64,000 bases of DNA from Candidatus Sphingomonas colombiensis (GCA_029202845.1 CP119315.1:1619501-1683500), one strand, 5' to 3'. Shown: positions 7,294-16,353, counted from the first letter of the stretch. Notes: generated by a model not told the origin, from the letters alone. Program-made: numbers and translations.

Positions 7294-7997
7294 TGCCGGG
7301 ATCGGACATGATGCGCGCTTCACTTTCCTTCGTCGGCCTCGCGGTCGCGCTGGCCGCGATCTCGCCGGCCGATGCCAAGCTGTTCGCCAAGAAGGGCCCG
7401 ACGGAGGATTTCTCCGCCGCCCGTCTTGCGCCGATGGCCCAACCCGAAGCCGCCGCGCAGCCCAACGGCTCGATTTTCCAGGTATCCGGCGGCTATGCGG
7501 CGTTGCACGAGGGATGGCGCGCGCGTCGTGTCGGCGATCCGCTGACGATCGTGCTGGTCGAGCGCACCGCCGCGTCCAAATCCGCGTCGTCGAAGCTCGA
7601 TTCGGGTGGCGGCTTCGGCCTCACCCCGCCGACCACCGGCCCGCTTTCGCTGTTCAAGTCGACCGACGCCTCGGCGAGCGGCACGCGCAATTTCAAGGGC
7701 ACCGGCACGACCGATCAGGCCAATTCGCTCACCGGCGCGATTTCGGTGACGGTGGCGCAGGTTTTCCCCAATGGCACGATGCTGGTGCAGGGGCAGAAAC
7801 ACGTCACGCTCAACCGCGGTGACGAGGTCGTCCAGATCAAGGGCATCGTCCGCATCGCGGATATCGATCTCGACAATAACGTGCTGTCGACCCGCGTGGC
7901 CGACGCGCAGATCGCTTACACCGGCAAGGGCGACGTCGCCCGCGCCAGCCGTCAGGGCTGGCTGAGCCGCTTCTTCCAGGTGGTGAGTCCGTTCTGA
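7293..7997 (+). CDS. flgH: Flagellar L-ring protein FlgH
   Basis: The outer-membrane ring subunit. The family core is clear: WRARRVGDPLTIVLVERTAAS (about residues 74-94), ISVTVAQVFPNGTMLVQGQK, and the C-terminal DLDNNVLSTRVADAQIAYTGKG. The first ATG overlaps the flgG stop (TGATG); starts at 7308 or 7311 are also possible and give a cleaner signal peptide (MRASLSFVGLAVALAAISPADA). FlgH is normally a lipoprotein, but this protein contains no cysteine at all, so the leader looks like a signal-peptidase-I type. The overlap with flgI is one base. Confidence 0.93.
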   Translation: MPGSDMMRASLSFVGLAVALAAISPADAKLFAKKGPTEDFSAARLAPMAQPEAAAQPNGSIFQVSGGYAALHEGWRARRVGDPLTIVLVERTAASKSASSKLDSGGGFGLTPPTTGPLSLFKSTDASASGTRNFKGTGTTDQANSLTGAISVTVAQVFPNGTMLVQGQKHVTLNRGDEVVQIKGIVRIADIDLDNNVLSTRVADAQIAYTGKGDVARASRQGWLSRFFQVVSPF

Positions 7998-9145
7998 TGA
8001 CCAGCCTCGCTTTTCCCTCGCTTTCCGTGCGCCGCGCCAGCCATGGCGGCTGGTGGCTCGCGTTGATCGCGCTCCTTGTCGCGATCCTGTCGGCCAATCC
8101 GGCCGGCGCCGATCGCATCAAGGATCTCGGCGGCTTTCAGGGCATCCGCTCCAACCAGCTGACGGGTTACGGCATCGTCGTCGGCCTGCCCGGCACGGGG
8201 GACGACAATCTGGAATTCACCGTGCAATCGGTGAAGGCGGTGGCCTCGCGCTTCGGCCTCCAATTGCCGTCGAACGTCAATCCGGGCCTGAAGAACGCGG
8301 CGGTGGTGATGATCACCGCCGAACTGCCCGCCTTCGCCAAGCCCGGTCAGCGGATCGACATCACCGTCGCTTCGGTCGGCAAGGCGAAATCGCTGCGCGG
8401 CGGCGCGCTGGTGCTGACCCCGCTGCTCGGCGCGGACGGGCAGGTCTATGCGATGGCGCAGGGCAATCTGGCGGTCGGCGGGCTGGGCGCGGAGGGCAAG
8501 GACGGATCGCAGATTGTCGTCAACATCCCCTCCACCGGGCGCATCCCCGAGGGCGCGACCGTCGAACGCGCGGTCGCCACCGGTTTCGATCAGACGCCGA
8601 CGCTCACCTTCAACCTGGCGCGCGCTGATTTCACCACCGCCCAGAACGTCGCGGCGGTGATCAACCAGCGCCTCGGCTTCGGCACCGCGCAGGCGACCGA
8701 CGCGGTATCCGTCTCGGTGCGCGCGCCGGCCGGCGCCGATGTGCGTGCGACGCTGATGTCCACGATCGAGAACCTCGATGTGGTCGCCGCCGAGCCGTCC
8801 GCGAAAGTAATTGTTAATGCCCGGACGGGAACGGTCGTTATAAACTCTGCGGTTCGGGTGGGTCCGGCCGCGGTGACGCATGGCAAGCTGACCGTGCGCA
8901 TCGATGAAAGCCAGCGGATCAGCCAGCCTGCTCCGTTCAGCCAGGGCCAGACCGCGACGCAGCAGAAGTCGCGCCTCGCCGTCGATGAGGAGCACCGTCC
9001 GATGTTCTTGCTCGCGCCGGGGCCGAAGCTGGCCGACGTGGTGAAGGCGGTGAACGCGATCGGCGCGTCGCCGGCCGATCTGGTCGCCATTCTCGAGGCG
9101 CTGAAGGAAGCGGGCGCGCTGAAGGCGGAGCTGATCGTGCTATGA
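7997..9145 (+). CDS. flgI: Flagellar P-ring protein FlgI
   Basis: A 382-residue periplasmic ring protein. After a long signal peptide (about residues 1-38, core LALIALLVAILSANPAGA) the mature start DRIKDLGGFQGIRSNQLTGY and GIVVGLPGTGDDN are almost family consensus. The middle carries NPGLKNAAVVMITAELPAF and the C-terminus DVVKAVNAIGASPADLVAIL. The chaperone gene flgA is in the divergent operon. Start and stop overlap flgH and flgJ respectively. Confidence 0.97.
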   Translation: MTSLAFPSLSVRRASHGGWWLALIALLVAILSANPAGADRIKDLGGFQGIRSNQLTGYGIVVGLPGTGDDNLEFTVQSVKAVASRFGLQLPSNVNPGLKNAAVVMITAELPAFAKPGQRIDITVASVGKAKSLRGGALVLTPLLGADGQVYAMAQGNLAVGGLGAEGKDGSQIVVNIPSTGRIPEGATVERAVATGFDQTPTLTFNLARADFTTAQNVAAVINQRLGFGTAQATDAVSVSVRAPAGADVRATLMSTIENLDVVAAEPSAKVIVNARTGTVVINSAVRVGPAAVTHGKLTVRIDESQRISQPAPFSQGQTATQQKSRLAVDEEHRPMFLLAPGPKLADVVKAVNAIGASPADLVAILEALKEAGALKAELIVL

Positions 9146-9483
9146 CCGACAATATCGCCAGCGCCGTCGCCAAGACGCAGATCACGGGCGCGACCGGGCT
9201 TGATACCGGCCTGTCGCGGACCGCCTCGAAAGAGAATCTCGCCAAGGCCGGGCAGCAGTTCGAATCGGTGTTCACCGGCATGATGCTGAAATCGATGAGG
9301 GCGGCGAAGCTCGCCGATCCGCTGTTCGACAGCAAGGCGCTCGATACATTCCGCGACATGCAGGATCAAAAGGTCGTGCAGCAGATGGCGCAACACGCGC
9401 CGATCGGCATCGGCAAGGCGATGACCGATTTCCTCGCGCGGTCGCAACCCGATCTTAACCATGGCGCGTCCACGGACAGCTGA
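9142..9483 (+). CDS. flgJ: Rod-binding protein FlgJ, N-terminal domain only
   Basis: A 113-residue protein that corresponds only to the rod-cap domain of enterobacterial FlgJ. The signature is AGQQFESVFTGMMLKSMR (about residues 37-54) followed by TFRDMQDQKVVQQMAQ. The C-terminal glucosaminidase domain present in E. coli FlgJ is absent, as in Caulobacter and other alphaproteobacteria, where a separate transglycosylase supplies the activity; the gene at 1-331 is the candidate here. Translation is coupled by ATGA overlap with flgI and a one-base overlap with flgK. Confidence 0.93.
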   Translation: MTDNIASAVAKTQITGATGLDTGLSRTASKENLAKAGQQFESVFTGMMLKSMRAAKLADPLFDSKALDTFRDMQDQKVVQQMAQHAPIGIGKAMTDFLARSQPDLNHGASTDS

Positions 9484-10829
9484 TGGCCGACCTGCTCTCC
9501 ATCGGCGCTTCGGGCGTGCGCACGTATCAGACGGCGCTTTCGACGGTGTCGGAGAACATCGCGAACGTCGGCAATACGTCTTACGCGCGGCGCTCGATCA
9601 CCGTGAAGGAGGTCGCTGCGCCGGCGGGGCTGCTCACCGCCGCCTCGGCGATGAACGGCTATGGTTCGATCGCGGCGGGCGTGAATCGCGCGTCGGACAT
9701 GTTCAAATCCGCTGCGGTGCGCGCATCCGGCGCGGATCTCGCGCGGACACAGGCGGGATCGGTATGGCTCGATCGCATCCAGTCCGCGCTGACCGGGCCT
9801 GATCTCTCCACCAGCCTGACCAGCTTCTTCAATGCCGCCAAGGCGGTTGCCGCCGATCCGGGATCGAGCGCGCCGCGTGCGACGATGCTCGAAAATGCCA
9901 CCACCGTCGCCGGCGCTTTCGCCGCGACCGGCAATGCGCTGGCACAGGTGACCGCCGATCTCGACGCGACCGCCGATCAGGCGACCGCCAGCCTCAACGC
10001 GCTCGCCACATCGCTTGCGAAGGTGAATGAGGGGCTGGGCCGCGTCGGCGCCAACAGCGCGCAGTCCGCTGCTCTGTCCGACCAGCGTGACGCGATCCTC
10101 GATCAGATGAGCGCGCTGGTCGATGTCAACGTGACGTTCGATGCGGCGGGCCGCGCTTCCGTCCGCGCGGGTGGTTCAGGCGGCCCGCTGCTCGTCTCGG
10201 GCAATGACGCCGCAACCGTCACTTATGCGCGCAACGCATCCGGCACGGTATCCTTCGCGGTGCAACGCAACGGCGATTATGCCACGCTCGTGCCGAATGG
10301 CGGGGCGCTGGGCGGCATCGTAGATGGTGCGCAGCGCATCGCCGACACGCGCGATCAGCTCAACAATCTCGCGACCAGTTTCGTCAACGGGGTCAACGCC
10401 CTTCAGGCGCAGGGCCGCGATCTCAACAACAATGCCGGCCAGCCGATGTTCGCCGTCGGCGCTGCGCCGACCGACATATCGCTCGCGCTCACCGATCCCT
10501 CGGGCATCGCGGCGGCGGCGGTTGGCGGCGGCACGCGCGACAACAGCAATATTCTTCAGTTCGAAAGCCTGCGCACCACCGGCGGGTTCGAGAACAAGGT
10601 GACGACGATCATCTCCTCGAACGCCGCTGCGCTGCAAAGCCGCAGCACCGTGGCTGCCGCGCAGACCGCGATCCACGATGGCGCGATTTCGGCGCGCGAC
10701 GCGGTATCGGGCGTCGATCTCGATACCGAGGCGGTCGATCTGCTGCGGTTTCAACAAGCCTATTCCGCGTCGAGCCGCATCATTCAGGTGGCGCGGGACA
10801 CGTTCCAGTCGATTCTGGATATTCGCTGA
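9483..10829 (+). CDS. flgK: Hook-filament junction protein FlgK (HAP1)
   Basis: A 448-residue axial protein joining hook and filament. The N-terminus has ADLLSIGASGVRTYQTALSTVSENIANVGNTSYARRS-type sequence (axial signature about residues 20-36), and the C-terminus has SGVDLDTEAVDLLRFQQAYSASSRIIQVARDTF, diagnostic for FlgK. It overlaps flgJ and flgL by one base each. It is a likely client of the FlgN-like chaperone at 385-699. Confidence 0.95.
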   Translation: MADLLSIGASGVRTYQTALSTVSENIANVGNTSYARRSITVKEVAAPAGLLTAASAMNGYGSIAAGVNRASDMFKSAAVRASGADLARTQAGSVWLDRIQSALTGPDLSTSLTSFFNAAKAVAADPGSSAPRATMLENATTVAGAFAATGNALAQVTADLDATADQATASLNALATSLAKVNEGLGRVGANSAQSAALSDQRDAILDQMSALVDVNVTFDAAGRASVRAGGSGGPLLVSGNDAATVTYARNASGTVSFAVQRNGDYATLVPNGGALGGIVDGAQRIADTRDQLNNLATSFVNGVNALQAQGRDLNNNAGQPMFAVGAAPTDISLALTDPSGIAAAAVGGGTRDNSNILQFESLRTTGGFENKVTTIISSNAAALQSRSTVAAAQTAIHDGAISARDAVSGVDLDTEAVDLLRFQQAYSASSRIIQVARDTFQSILDIR

Positions 10830-11719
10830 TGACAATCGCACCTTCCACCAATCTGTTCTATGATCGCTCGGCGTCGTCGATGAGTTCGCTCACCGCGCAG
10901 ATCGCCCGTGCCAACCAGCAGATTACCGCGCAGACGAACATCCTCGCGCCGTCCGACAACAGCGTCGCGTGGCAGCGTTTGCAGGATTTGTCGCGCGCCG
11001 ATGCCAATGACGCGGCATATACCGGGAACGTGTCGATCGCGAAATCGGTGCTCGCGCAATCGGATACCGCGCTCGGCCAGATCGGTGACCAGCTACAGCA
11101 GGTGTCGACGCTGCTCGTCCAGGCGGCAAGCGGCACGATCACGCCGTCGGGCAAGGCCGCGATCGCCAGCCAGCTTTCCGACATCCTGACCACGATCGTC
11201 ACCACAGCAAACGCCAACGATATTCGCGGCGGACCGCTTTTCGGCGGCAGCGCCGGTGGAATGGCGGTGGTGCAGAACAGCGATGGATCGCTCAGCTTCG
11301 GCACCGGCGAGGCGGCGTCGATCCCGATCGGCGACGGCCAGTCGGTCCAGTCGAGCAACAACGCCGCGGGCTTCCTGAAGACCGACACGAGCGATCTTGG
11401 GACCGCGATCGCTGCGATTATGGCTGCGCTCAACACCAATACCGACATTCCCGCCAGCGCTACCGATACGCTGAAGAAAGTGTCGGATCAGGTGATCGGA
11501 ACACAGGCGTCGGTCGGCGCGCGCGCCGCGCGAGTCGATATCGTCGCGGGGCAGATCGAAAGCGCGAAGATCGATCGTTCGGCGGCACGCACTGACGTCG
11601 ACGGATTCGATTATTCGACCGCGATCACCGAATTGCAAAAGACGATGACCGTGCTGCAGGCGACGCAGGCGAGCTTTTCCAAGCTCTCCGGCATGTCGCT
11701 GTTCGATTATCTGCGCTGA
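10829..11719 (+). CDS. flgL: Hook-filament junction protein FlgL (HAP3)
   Basis: A 296-residue flagellin-like junction protein and last gene of the flgB operon. The N-terminal helix has SSLTAQIARANQQITAQTNILAPSDNSVAWQRL-type sequence, where the P-S-D segment is the flagellin/FlgL hallmark. The C-terminal helix STAITELQKTMTVLQATQASFSKLSGMSLFDYL matches FlgL. The ATG overlaps the flgK stop. The product polymerises as the second junction zone below the filament. Confidence 0.94.
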   Translation: MTIAPSTNLFYDRSASSMSSLTAQIARANQQITAQTNILAPSDNSVAWQRLQDLSRADANDAAYTGNVSIAKSVLAQSDTALGQIGDQLQQVSTLLVQAASGTITPSGKAAIASQLSDILTTIVTTANANDIRGGPLFGGSAGGMAVVQNSDGSLSFGTGEAASIPIGDGQSVQSSNNAAGFLKTDTSDLGTAIAAIMAALNTNTDIPASATDTLKKVSDQVIGTQASVGARAARVDIVAGQIESAKIDRSAARTDVDGFDYSTAITELQKTMTVLQATQASFSKLSGMSLFDYLR

Positions 11720-11773
11720 GCCTGGGGCATGGCGTCCAATCGGTTTGTCGGCAGCGGCCAATTAAAAACAACG

Positions 11774-11810
11774 GTGGTTAACCGGATGGCGACGAACGCG
11801 CGGTAACCAC
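11774..11810. promoter_or_regulatory. Inverted TAACC-containing repeat upstream of motA
   Basis: GTGGTTA (11774-11780) and TAACCAC (11804-11810) form an inverted repeat 35-71 bases before the motA ATG. Both arms contain the TTAACC or TAACC core of alphaproteobacterial CtrA sites. A TAAA-N15-CCGGATGG sigma-28-like arrangement also overlaps but its -10 is poor. This suggests that motA-motB have their own promoter rather than reading through from flgL; which factor acts is unknown. Confidence 0.3.
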
Positions 11811-11844
11811 GGCTCAGGTGTTCGTTTGCCCGGGGGGTTTTTCG

Positions 11845-12708
11845 ATGTTTCCGGCCATTGGCCTTGTTGTTCTCCTCGGCATGGTTTTCGGTGGTTTCGC
11901 CATCACGGGCGGCGCGCTGGGGCCGGTCTTCGAAGCTATTCCGCACGAGATGCTGATCATCGGCGGCGCCGCAGCCGGCGCGCTGATCATCGGCAATTCG
12001 GGCAAGGAACTGAAGGCGATGGGCGGGGGCCTGGGCAAGGTTTTCAAGGGCCCTAAATATAAGAAGCAGGATTATCTCGATACGATCTTCCTCGTGTCGA
12101 AGCTGATGAAGATGCTGCGGATGGAAGGCCCGATCGCGCTGGAGCCGCATGTCGAGGATCCGAAATCTTCGGCAGTTTTTGCCGAATATCCGCGCCTTCT
12201 CGCCGATCATACGCTCGTCAATCTGATTGCGGACACGCTGCGGCTTGTCGTCGTCTCCTCCGGCACGCTCGACGTGCACGCGGTGGAGGAGGTGATGGAT
12301 AACAGCATCAAGACCCACCATCATGAGGTTGAAGGGCCGCAACACACGCTCAGCAGCCTGGCCGACGCGCTTCCCGCGCTCGGCATCGTCGCGGCGGTGC
12401 TCGGCATCGTGAAGACGATGGGGTCGATCGACAAGCCGCCGTCGATCCTCGGTGCGATGATCGGCTCGGCGCTGGTCGGCACCTTCATGGGCGTGTTGCT
12501 CGCTTATGGCATCGTCAATCCGCTCGCCAACCGGCTGAAACAGGTGATCGAGGCGGATGCCGCGATCTATAATGTGGTGAAGCAGATCATTATCGCGTCG
12601 CTCCACGGCCACCCGCAGCCGCTGGTGATCGAGGCTGCGCGCTCCGGCATCGCGCACAAGAACCAGCCCGGCTTCGCCGAGGTGTTCGACGGGCTCAGGG
12701 GTAGGTAA
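11845..12708 (+). CDS. motA: Flagellar motor stator protein MotA
   Basis: A 287-residue stator channel subunit with four membrane segments: about 1-20, 31-50, 175-195 and 205-228. Family motifs include ALPALGIVAAVLGIVKTMG at the third segment and GAMIGSALVGTFMGVLLAYG at the fourth, plus a cytoplasmic loop with the conserved HTLVNLIADTLRL region. The ATG at 11845 directly begins the first membrane helix. Length equals long-form MotA (E. coli 295). motB follows two bases later. Confidence 0.95.
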   Translation: MFPAIGLVVLLGMVFGGFAITGGALGPVFEAIPHEMLIIGGAAAGALIIGNSGKELKAMGGGLGKVFKGPKYKKQDYLDTIFLVSKLMKMLRMEGPIALEPHVEDPKSSAVFAEYPRLLADHTLVNLIADTLRLVVVSSGTLDVHAVEEVMDNSIKTHHHEVEGPQHTLSSLADALPALGIVAAVLGIVKTMGSIDKPPSILGAMIGSALVGTFMGVLLAYGIVNPLANRLKQVIEADAAIYNVVKQIIIASLHGHPQPLVIEAARSGIAHKNQPGFAEVFDGLRGR

Positions 12709-12710
12709 CG

Positions 12711-13619
12711 ATGGCCGCGCGCGCGCCGCACGGCACGAATCAGCCGCCCAAGATCATCTACAAGAAGATCTATATCGAAGGTCACGGCGGCCATCACGGC
12801 GGCGCGTGGAAGGTCGCTTATGCCGATTTCGTGACCGCGATGATGGCGTTCTTCCTGCTATTGTGGCTGCTCGGCGCGACGACCGAGAAGCAGCGCAAGG
12901 GCATTGCGGACTATTTCGCCCCGACCATCCTCAACACCAAATCCTTGGGAATCGGCGGCGCTGGCCTGTTCGGCGGCAAGTCGATCAACAGCAAGGACAA
13001 GACCGGGCCGGAAGATGGCAATTCGCGTCTCCCCACACTGGTCGCGCGGATCGACGACAAGTCGGGCGGACAGGAGATGGGTACGGGCAAGAAGGGCTCG
13101 CTGCGCAGCCCCGAATCCGTCGCGGCGGAGGACCGGCGCAACTTTGCCGATCTGCGTCGCAAGGTGCTGGAGCAGATTGCCGCGCGCAAGGATCTCGCCA
13201 AGCTCGCCCGCCACATCCGTTTCGTGATGACGCAGGACGGGATGCGCATCGATCTGATCGACGATGCCAATTATTCGATGTTCGGGCTCGGCACTACGGT
13301 GCTGGAGCCGGCGGCGTCGGATTTGATCGGGATGGTTGGGGATAGCATCGACAAGACAAGCAATCCGGTCATGATCCGGGGCCACACCGATTCGGTGCCC
13401 TATGGCGATCCGCGCGCGATGAACAACTGGACGCTCGCCACGGGCCGCGCCGAGGCGACCCGCCGCCGGCTTGCGCTCGCGGGGATTCCGGAAGCGCGCT
13501 TCAATCGGATCGAGGGCGTCGCCGATCGCGAACCGATCATCACCGATAATCCCAGTGATCCGCGCAACCGTCGTGTGGCGATCACCCTGCTTTATCGCGC
13601 GGGTGTGTTCGGGCGCTGA
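12711..13619 (+). CDS. motB: Flagellar motor stator protein MotB
   Basis: A 302-residue stator anchor. Residues 1-30 are cytoplasmic and basic, with HGGHHGGAWKVAYADFVTAMMAFFLLLWLL carrying the proton-conducting Asp within the single membrane helix. The C-terminal OmpA domain (about residues 160-295) has RGHTDSVPYGDPRAMNNW and LATGRAEATRRRLALAGIP, the peptidoglycan-binding signature. It pairs with MotA upstream. The minus-strand gene that follows converges on it. Confidence 0.96.
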   Translation: MAARAPHGTNQPPKIIYKKIYIEGHGGHHGGAWKVAYADFVTAMMAFFLLLWLLGATTEKQRKGIADYFAPTILNTKSLGIGGAGLFGGKSINSKDKTGPEDGNSRLPTLVARIDDKSGGQEMGTGKKGSLRSPESVAAEDRRNFADLRRKVLEQIAARKDLAKLARHIRFVMTQDGMRIDLIDDANYSMFGLGTTVLEPAASDLIGMVGDSIDKTSNPVMIRGHTDSVPYGDPRAMNNWTLATGRAEATRRRLALAGIPEARFNRIEGVADREPIITDNPSDPRNRRVAITLLYRAGVFGR

Positions 13620-13631
13620 GGCAGCCCGCGA

Positions 13632-13790
13632 TCAGCGCGCGGGCGCGGGGCTGTTCTCCATTGCCGCATTATCGGGGATGGCGCCGGCGCGGGAGCGTAC
13701 CTCCGCAGTGCCGGTACGCGAGGTGACGTTTGCGGGCTCGGTCGAGCAACCGGCGAGCACGAGCAGCAGCAGGATCGACGATCGGCGCAT
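13632..13790 (-). CDS. Small lipoprotein, unknown function
   Basis: A 52-residue predicted lipoprotein. The N-terminus MRRSSILLLLVLAGCSTEP is a classical lipoprotein signal with lipobox LAGC; Cys15 would be acylated. The remaining 37 residues are polar and Ala/Pro-rich with no recognisable fold, ending AMENSPAPAR. It lies between motB and the acyl-CoA dehydrogenase gene and is transcribed against both. Coding is supported by the perfect signal sequence and by good third-position GC bias. I do not recognise a family. Confidence 0.65.
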   Translation of the reverse strand: MRRSSILLLLVLAGCSTEPANVTSRTGTAEVRSRAGAIPDNAAMENSPAPAR

Positions 13791-13865
13791 CACGTTTCGC
13801 TTCTAGCCGGCTGGCGCCGGGCGTGAAACCCGCTATTCGACCGGGCGAAATTCATGGAGGCGGTA

Positions 13866-14735
13866 ATGCAGTCAGTTGGCGTGATCGGTGCGGGGCAGAT
13901 GGGTGCGGGGATCGCGCAGGTTGCCGCACAGGCGGGCTATCGCGTCCTGCTCGCCGATGTCGACAAGGCGCGTGCCGAGGCAGGCAAGGCGGGTATCGCC
14001 AAGCGGCTCGCGCGCGATGTGGAAAAAGAGAAGATCGACGCCGAGACGCGCGATCGCGTGCTGGAGCGGATCGAGCCGGTCGACGGCGTGGCGGCGATGG
14101 CCCCCTGCGCGTTGGTGATCGAAGCGGCGACCGAGCGCGAAGAGATCAAGCGCGCGATCTTCGCGGAAGTCGGCAAGGTGCTGGGCAAGGATGCGGTGCT
14201 GGCGTCGAACACCTCGTCGATCCCGATCACGCGGCTTGCGCAGGCATCGCCCGATGCGGCGCGCTTCATCGGCGTGCATTTCTTCAACCCCGTTCCCGTC
14301 ATGGGCCTGATCGAGGTGATTCGCGGGCTCGCCACCACCGACGCGACGGTGAAGCGGGTCGAGGAGTTCGCGCAGGCGCTGGGCAAGCAGGTCGTCCACG
14401 CCAATGATGCGCCGGGCTTCATCGTCAATCGCATTCTGATGCCGATGCTCAACGAGGCGTGTTTTGCGCTCGGCGAGGGCGTCGCGACGATCCGCGACAT
14501 CGATCTCGCCTGCCAGCTTGGGTTGAATCATCCGATGGGGCCGCTGACGCTGGCCGATTTCATCGGGCTCGATACGTGCCTTGAGATCACCCGCGTGCTG
14601 TTCGAGGGCACCGGCGATCCCAAGTTCCGCCCGGCGCCGCTGCTCGTGAAATATGTCGAGGCGGGCTGGTACGGTCGCAAGACCGGGCGCGGCTTCTACG
14701 ATTATTCGGGCGCCGCGCCGGTTCCGACGCGCTGA
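13866..14735 (+). CDS. 3-hydroxybutyryl-CoA dehydrogenase (3-hydroxyacyl-CoA dehydrogenase family)
   Basis: A 289-residue single-function enzyme that interconverts 3-hydroxyacyl-CoA and 3-oxoacyl-CoA with NAD(P). The N-terminal Rossmann motif [17 protein letters not shown] is at residues about 4-20; NTSSIPIT and [15 protein letters not shown] supply the catalytic Ser/His region; the C-terminal helical domain has [15 protein letters not shown] and [20 protein letters not shown] chose the ATG at 13866 over one four codons upstream because GGAGGCGG lies just before it. It could serve polyhydroxybutyrate or butyrate metabolism; context does not decide. Confidence 0.93.
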   Translation: MQSVGVIGAGQMGAGIAQVAAQAGYRVLLADVDKARAEAGKAGIAKRLARDVEKEKIDAETRDRVLERIEPVDGVAAMAPCALVIEAATEREEIKRAIFAEVGKVLGKDAVLASNTSSIPITRLAQASPDAARFIGVHFFNPVPVMGLIEVIRGLATTDATVKRVEEFAQALGKQVVHANDAPGFIVNRILMPMLNEACFALGEGVATIRDIDLACQLGLNHPMGPLTLADFIGLDTCLEITRVLFEGTGDPKFRPAPLLVKYVEAGWYGRKTGRGFYDYSGAAPVPTR

Positions 14736-14745
14736 ACCTGGGTGA

Positions 14746-14830
14746 AGCGGTTCCAGCCCGCTCCCTCGCTTTGCCTCCCACGACAATATTGTGAATGGGA
14801 CGCGGGGCGGGGGAGCGGGCCGGAACCGCT
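14746..14830. terminator. Long hairpin between convergent genes
   Basis: Bases 14746-14765 and 14811-14830 pair over 20 positions with one mismatch (a G-A position within AGCGGTTCC.GCCCGCTCCC), enclosing a 45-nt loop. It lies between the dehydrogenase stop and the convergent rdgB stop. There is no U-run, so it may act as a bidirectional barrier or RNA 3'-end stabiliser rather than a simple intrinsic terminator. Confidence 0.5.
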
Positions 14831-14844
14831 CTAGCCTCAAAAAG

Positions 14845-15471
14845 TCAGAATACCGCCGCGACGAGTTGGCGGAACGCATCCGCGCGATGGCTGATGGCGT
14901 GCTTGCGCGTCTGATCCATCTCGCCGAACGTCTCGCGCCCGCCGTCGGGCAGGAACATCGGGTCATAGCCGAACCCGGCGGTCCCGCGTGGCGGCCAGAC
15001 GAGCGTGCCATCGACGCGCCCTTCGAACCATTCCACATGGCCGTCCGGCCACGCCAGCGCCAGCGCGCAGACGAAATGCGCGTCGCGCGGCGCATCGTCG
15101 ATCCGCGCGAGATTGTCCTCGATCCGGCGCATCGCTTCGCCGAAATCCTTCGTCTCGCCGGCCCAGCGCGCGGAGAAGATGCCGGGATCGCCGCCGAGCG
15201 CGGTGACGCACAGCCCGGAATCGTCGGCCAGCGCGGGCAGGCCCGAAAGGTCCGCCGCCGCGCGCGCCTTCAGCTCCGCATTCGCCACGAAGGTGGTGCC
15301 GGTCTCCTCCGGCTCGGGCAGATCGAGCGAGCCGGCGGAAACGACCTCCAGCCCGTGGCCGGCGAGCAGCTCGGCGATCTCGCGCACCTTGCCCGGATTA
15401 TGGCTGGCGATCACCAGCTTACCGGCGGCGAGTTTGCGGATCGCCTGCGGCTCCCGGCCCTCGCCGCTCAC
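14845..15471 (-). CDS. rdgB: RdgB/HAM1 family non-canonical purine NTP pyrophosphatase
   Basis: A 208-residue housekeeping enzyme that hydrolyses dITP, XTP and ITP to the monophosphates and keeps deaminated purines out of nucleic acids. Motifs: [15 protein letters not shown] (about residues 18-32), [32 protein letters not shown], and the C-terminal [12 protein letters not shown] and SHRADAF, all family hallmarks. It overlaps the rph stop by four bases, the common rph-rdgB operon. The first 15 residues are slightly longer than in E. coli, so a later start is possible. Confidence 0.95.
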   Translation of the reverse strand: MSGEGREPQAIRKLAAGKLVIASHNPGKVREIAELLAGHGLEVVSAGSLDLPEPEETGTTFVANAELKARAAADLSGLPALADDSGLCVTALGGDPGIFSARWAGETKDFGEAMRRIEDNLARIDDAPRDAHFVCALALAWPDGHVEWFEGRVDGTLVWPPRGTAGFGYDPMFLPDGGRETFGEMDQTRKHAISHRADAFRQLVAAVF

Positions 15472-16181
15472 GCGACGGCCTTCGCTTGCGCCGCGAAGAT
15501 TTCGGTGCAGCCGATGCGAGCGAGGCGCAGCAGGCGCAGCAGCGATTCCTCATCATAAGTGGCGTGTTCTGCGGTGGCCTGCGCCTCGGCGATATGGCCG
15601 TTTTCGAGCAGCACGAAATTGCCGTCGGCATCGGCGTTCGAATCCTCGTCGTAATCGAGATCGAGCACCGGATTGCCCTGGAAGATCCCGCAGCTGACCG
15701 CCGCGACCTTCTGGGTGATCGGATCGCTGGTCAGCTTGCCGTCGCGCAACAGCCCGTTGACCGCCAGCCGCAGCGCGACCCACGCGCCGGAAATGGCGGC
15801 GGTGCGGGTGCCGCCATCCGCCTGGATCACATCGCAATCGAGCGTGATCTGGCGCTCGCCGAGCGCGGCCATATCGGTCACGGCGCGCAAGCTGCGGCCG
15901 ATCAGCCGCTGGATTTCCTGCGTGCGGCCGGATTGCTTGCCCTTCGCCGCTTCGCGGCTGCCGCGCGTGTGGGTGGCGCGGGGCAACATGCCATATTCGG
16001 CTGTGACCCAGCCCTGGCCCTTGCCGCGCAGGAACGGGGGCACGCGCTCCTCGATGCTCGCGGTGACGATCACTTTCGTGTCGCCGAAGCCGATCAGCAC
16101 CGATCCTTCCGCATGGCGGGTGAAGCGGGGTTCGATGGTGATTGCGCGCATCTGATCTGCCGCGCGGCCGCTGGGACGCAT
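15468..16181 (-). CDS. rph: Ribonuclease PH
   Basis: A 237-residue phosphorolytic 3'-5' exoribonuclease that trims the 3' ends of tRNA precursors. The sequence carries the N-terminal [12 protein letters not shown], the phosphate/RNA-binding R-rich stretch [30 protein letters not shown] segment, and [19 protein letters not shown], diagnostic for RNase PH. Full length. It forms an operon with rdgB through an ATGA overlap. Many alphaproteobacteria have hrcA beside rph; here the neighbour is a lipoprotein gene instead. Confidence 0.97.
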   Translation of the reverse strand: MRPSGRAADQMRAITIEPRFTRHAEGSVLIGFGDTKVIVTASIEERVPPFLRGKGQGWVTAEYGMLPRATHTRGSREAAKGKQSGRTQEIQRLIGRSLRAVTDMAALGERQITLDCDVIQADGGTRTAAISGAWVALRLAVNGLLRDGKLTSDPITQKVAAVSCGIFQGNPVLDLDYDEDSNADADGNFVLLENGHIAEAQATAEHATYDEESLLRLLRLARIGCTEIFAAQAKAVA

Positions 16182-16353
16182 CCCTTAGTCTCCTGTAGTT
16201 CCGGCGAGCGGCCCTACGAGGTGCGCCGGGCGGTGGCAATGGCTGGCCCTGTGCGAAAACCCGTAGCGCGTAAGGCGCCTGTCAGCATCGTCTGGAAGAA
16301 TGTGGCTACTGACGCGCGGTATGTGCGTCACCGGGGTTGCAGGAGTGATTGCC

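Noticed and set aside
5494..7323. Long open minus-strand frame opposite flgF-flgG
   Set aside because: It is antisense to well-conserved flagellar genes, has no start context or family features, and is explained by high GC content.
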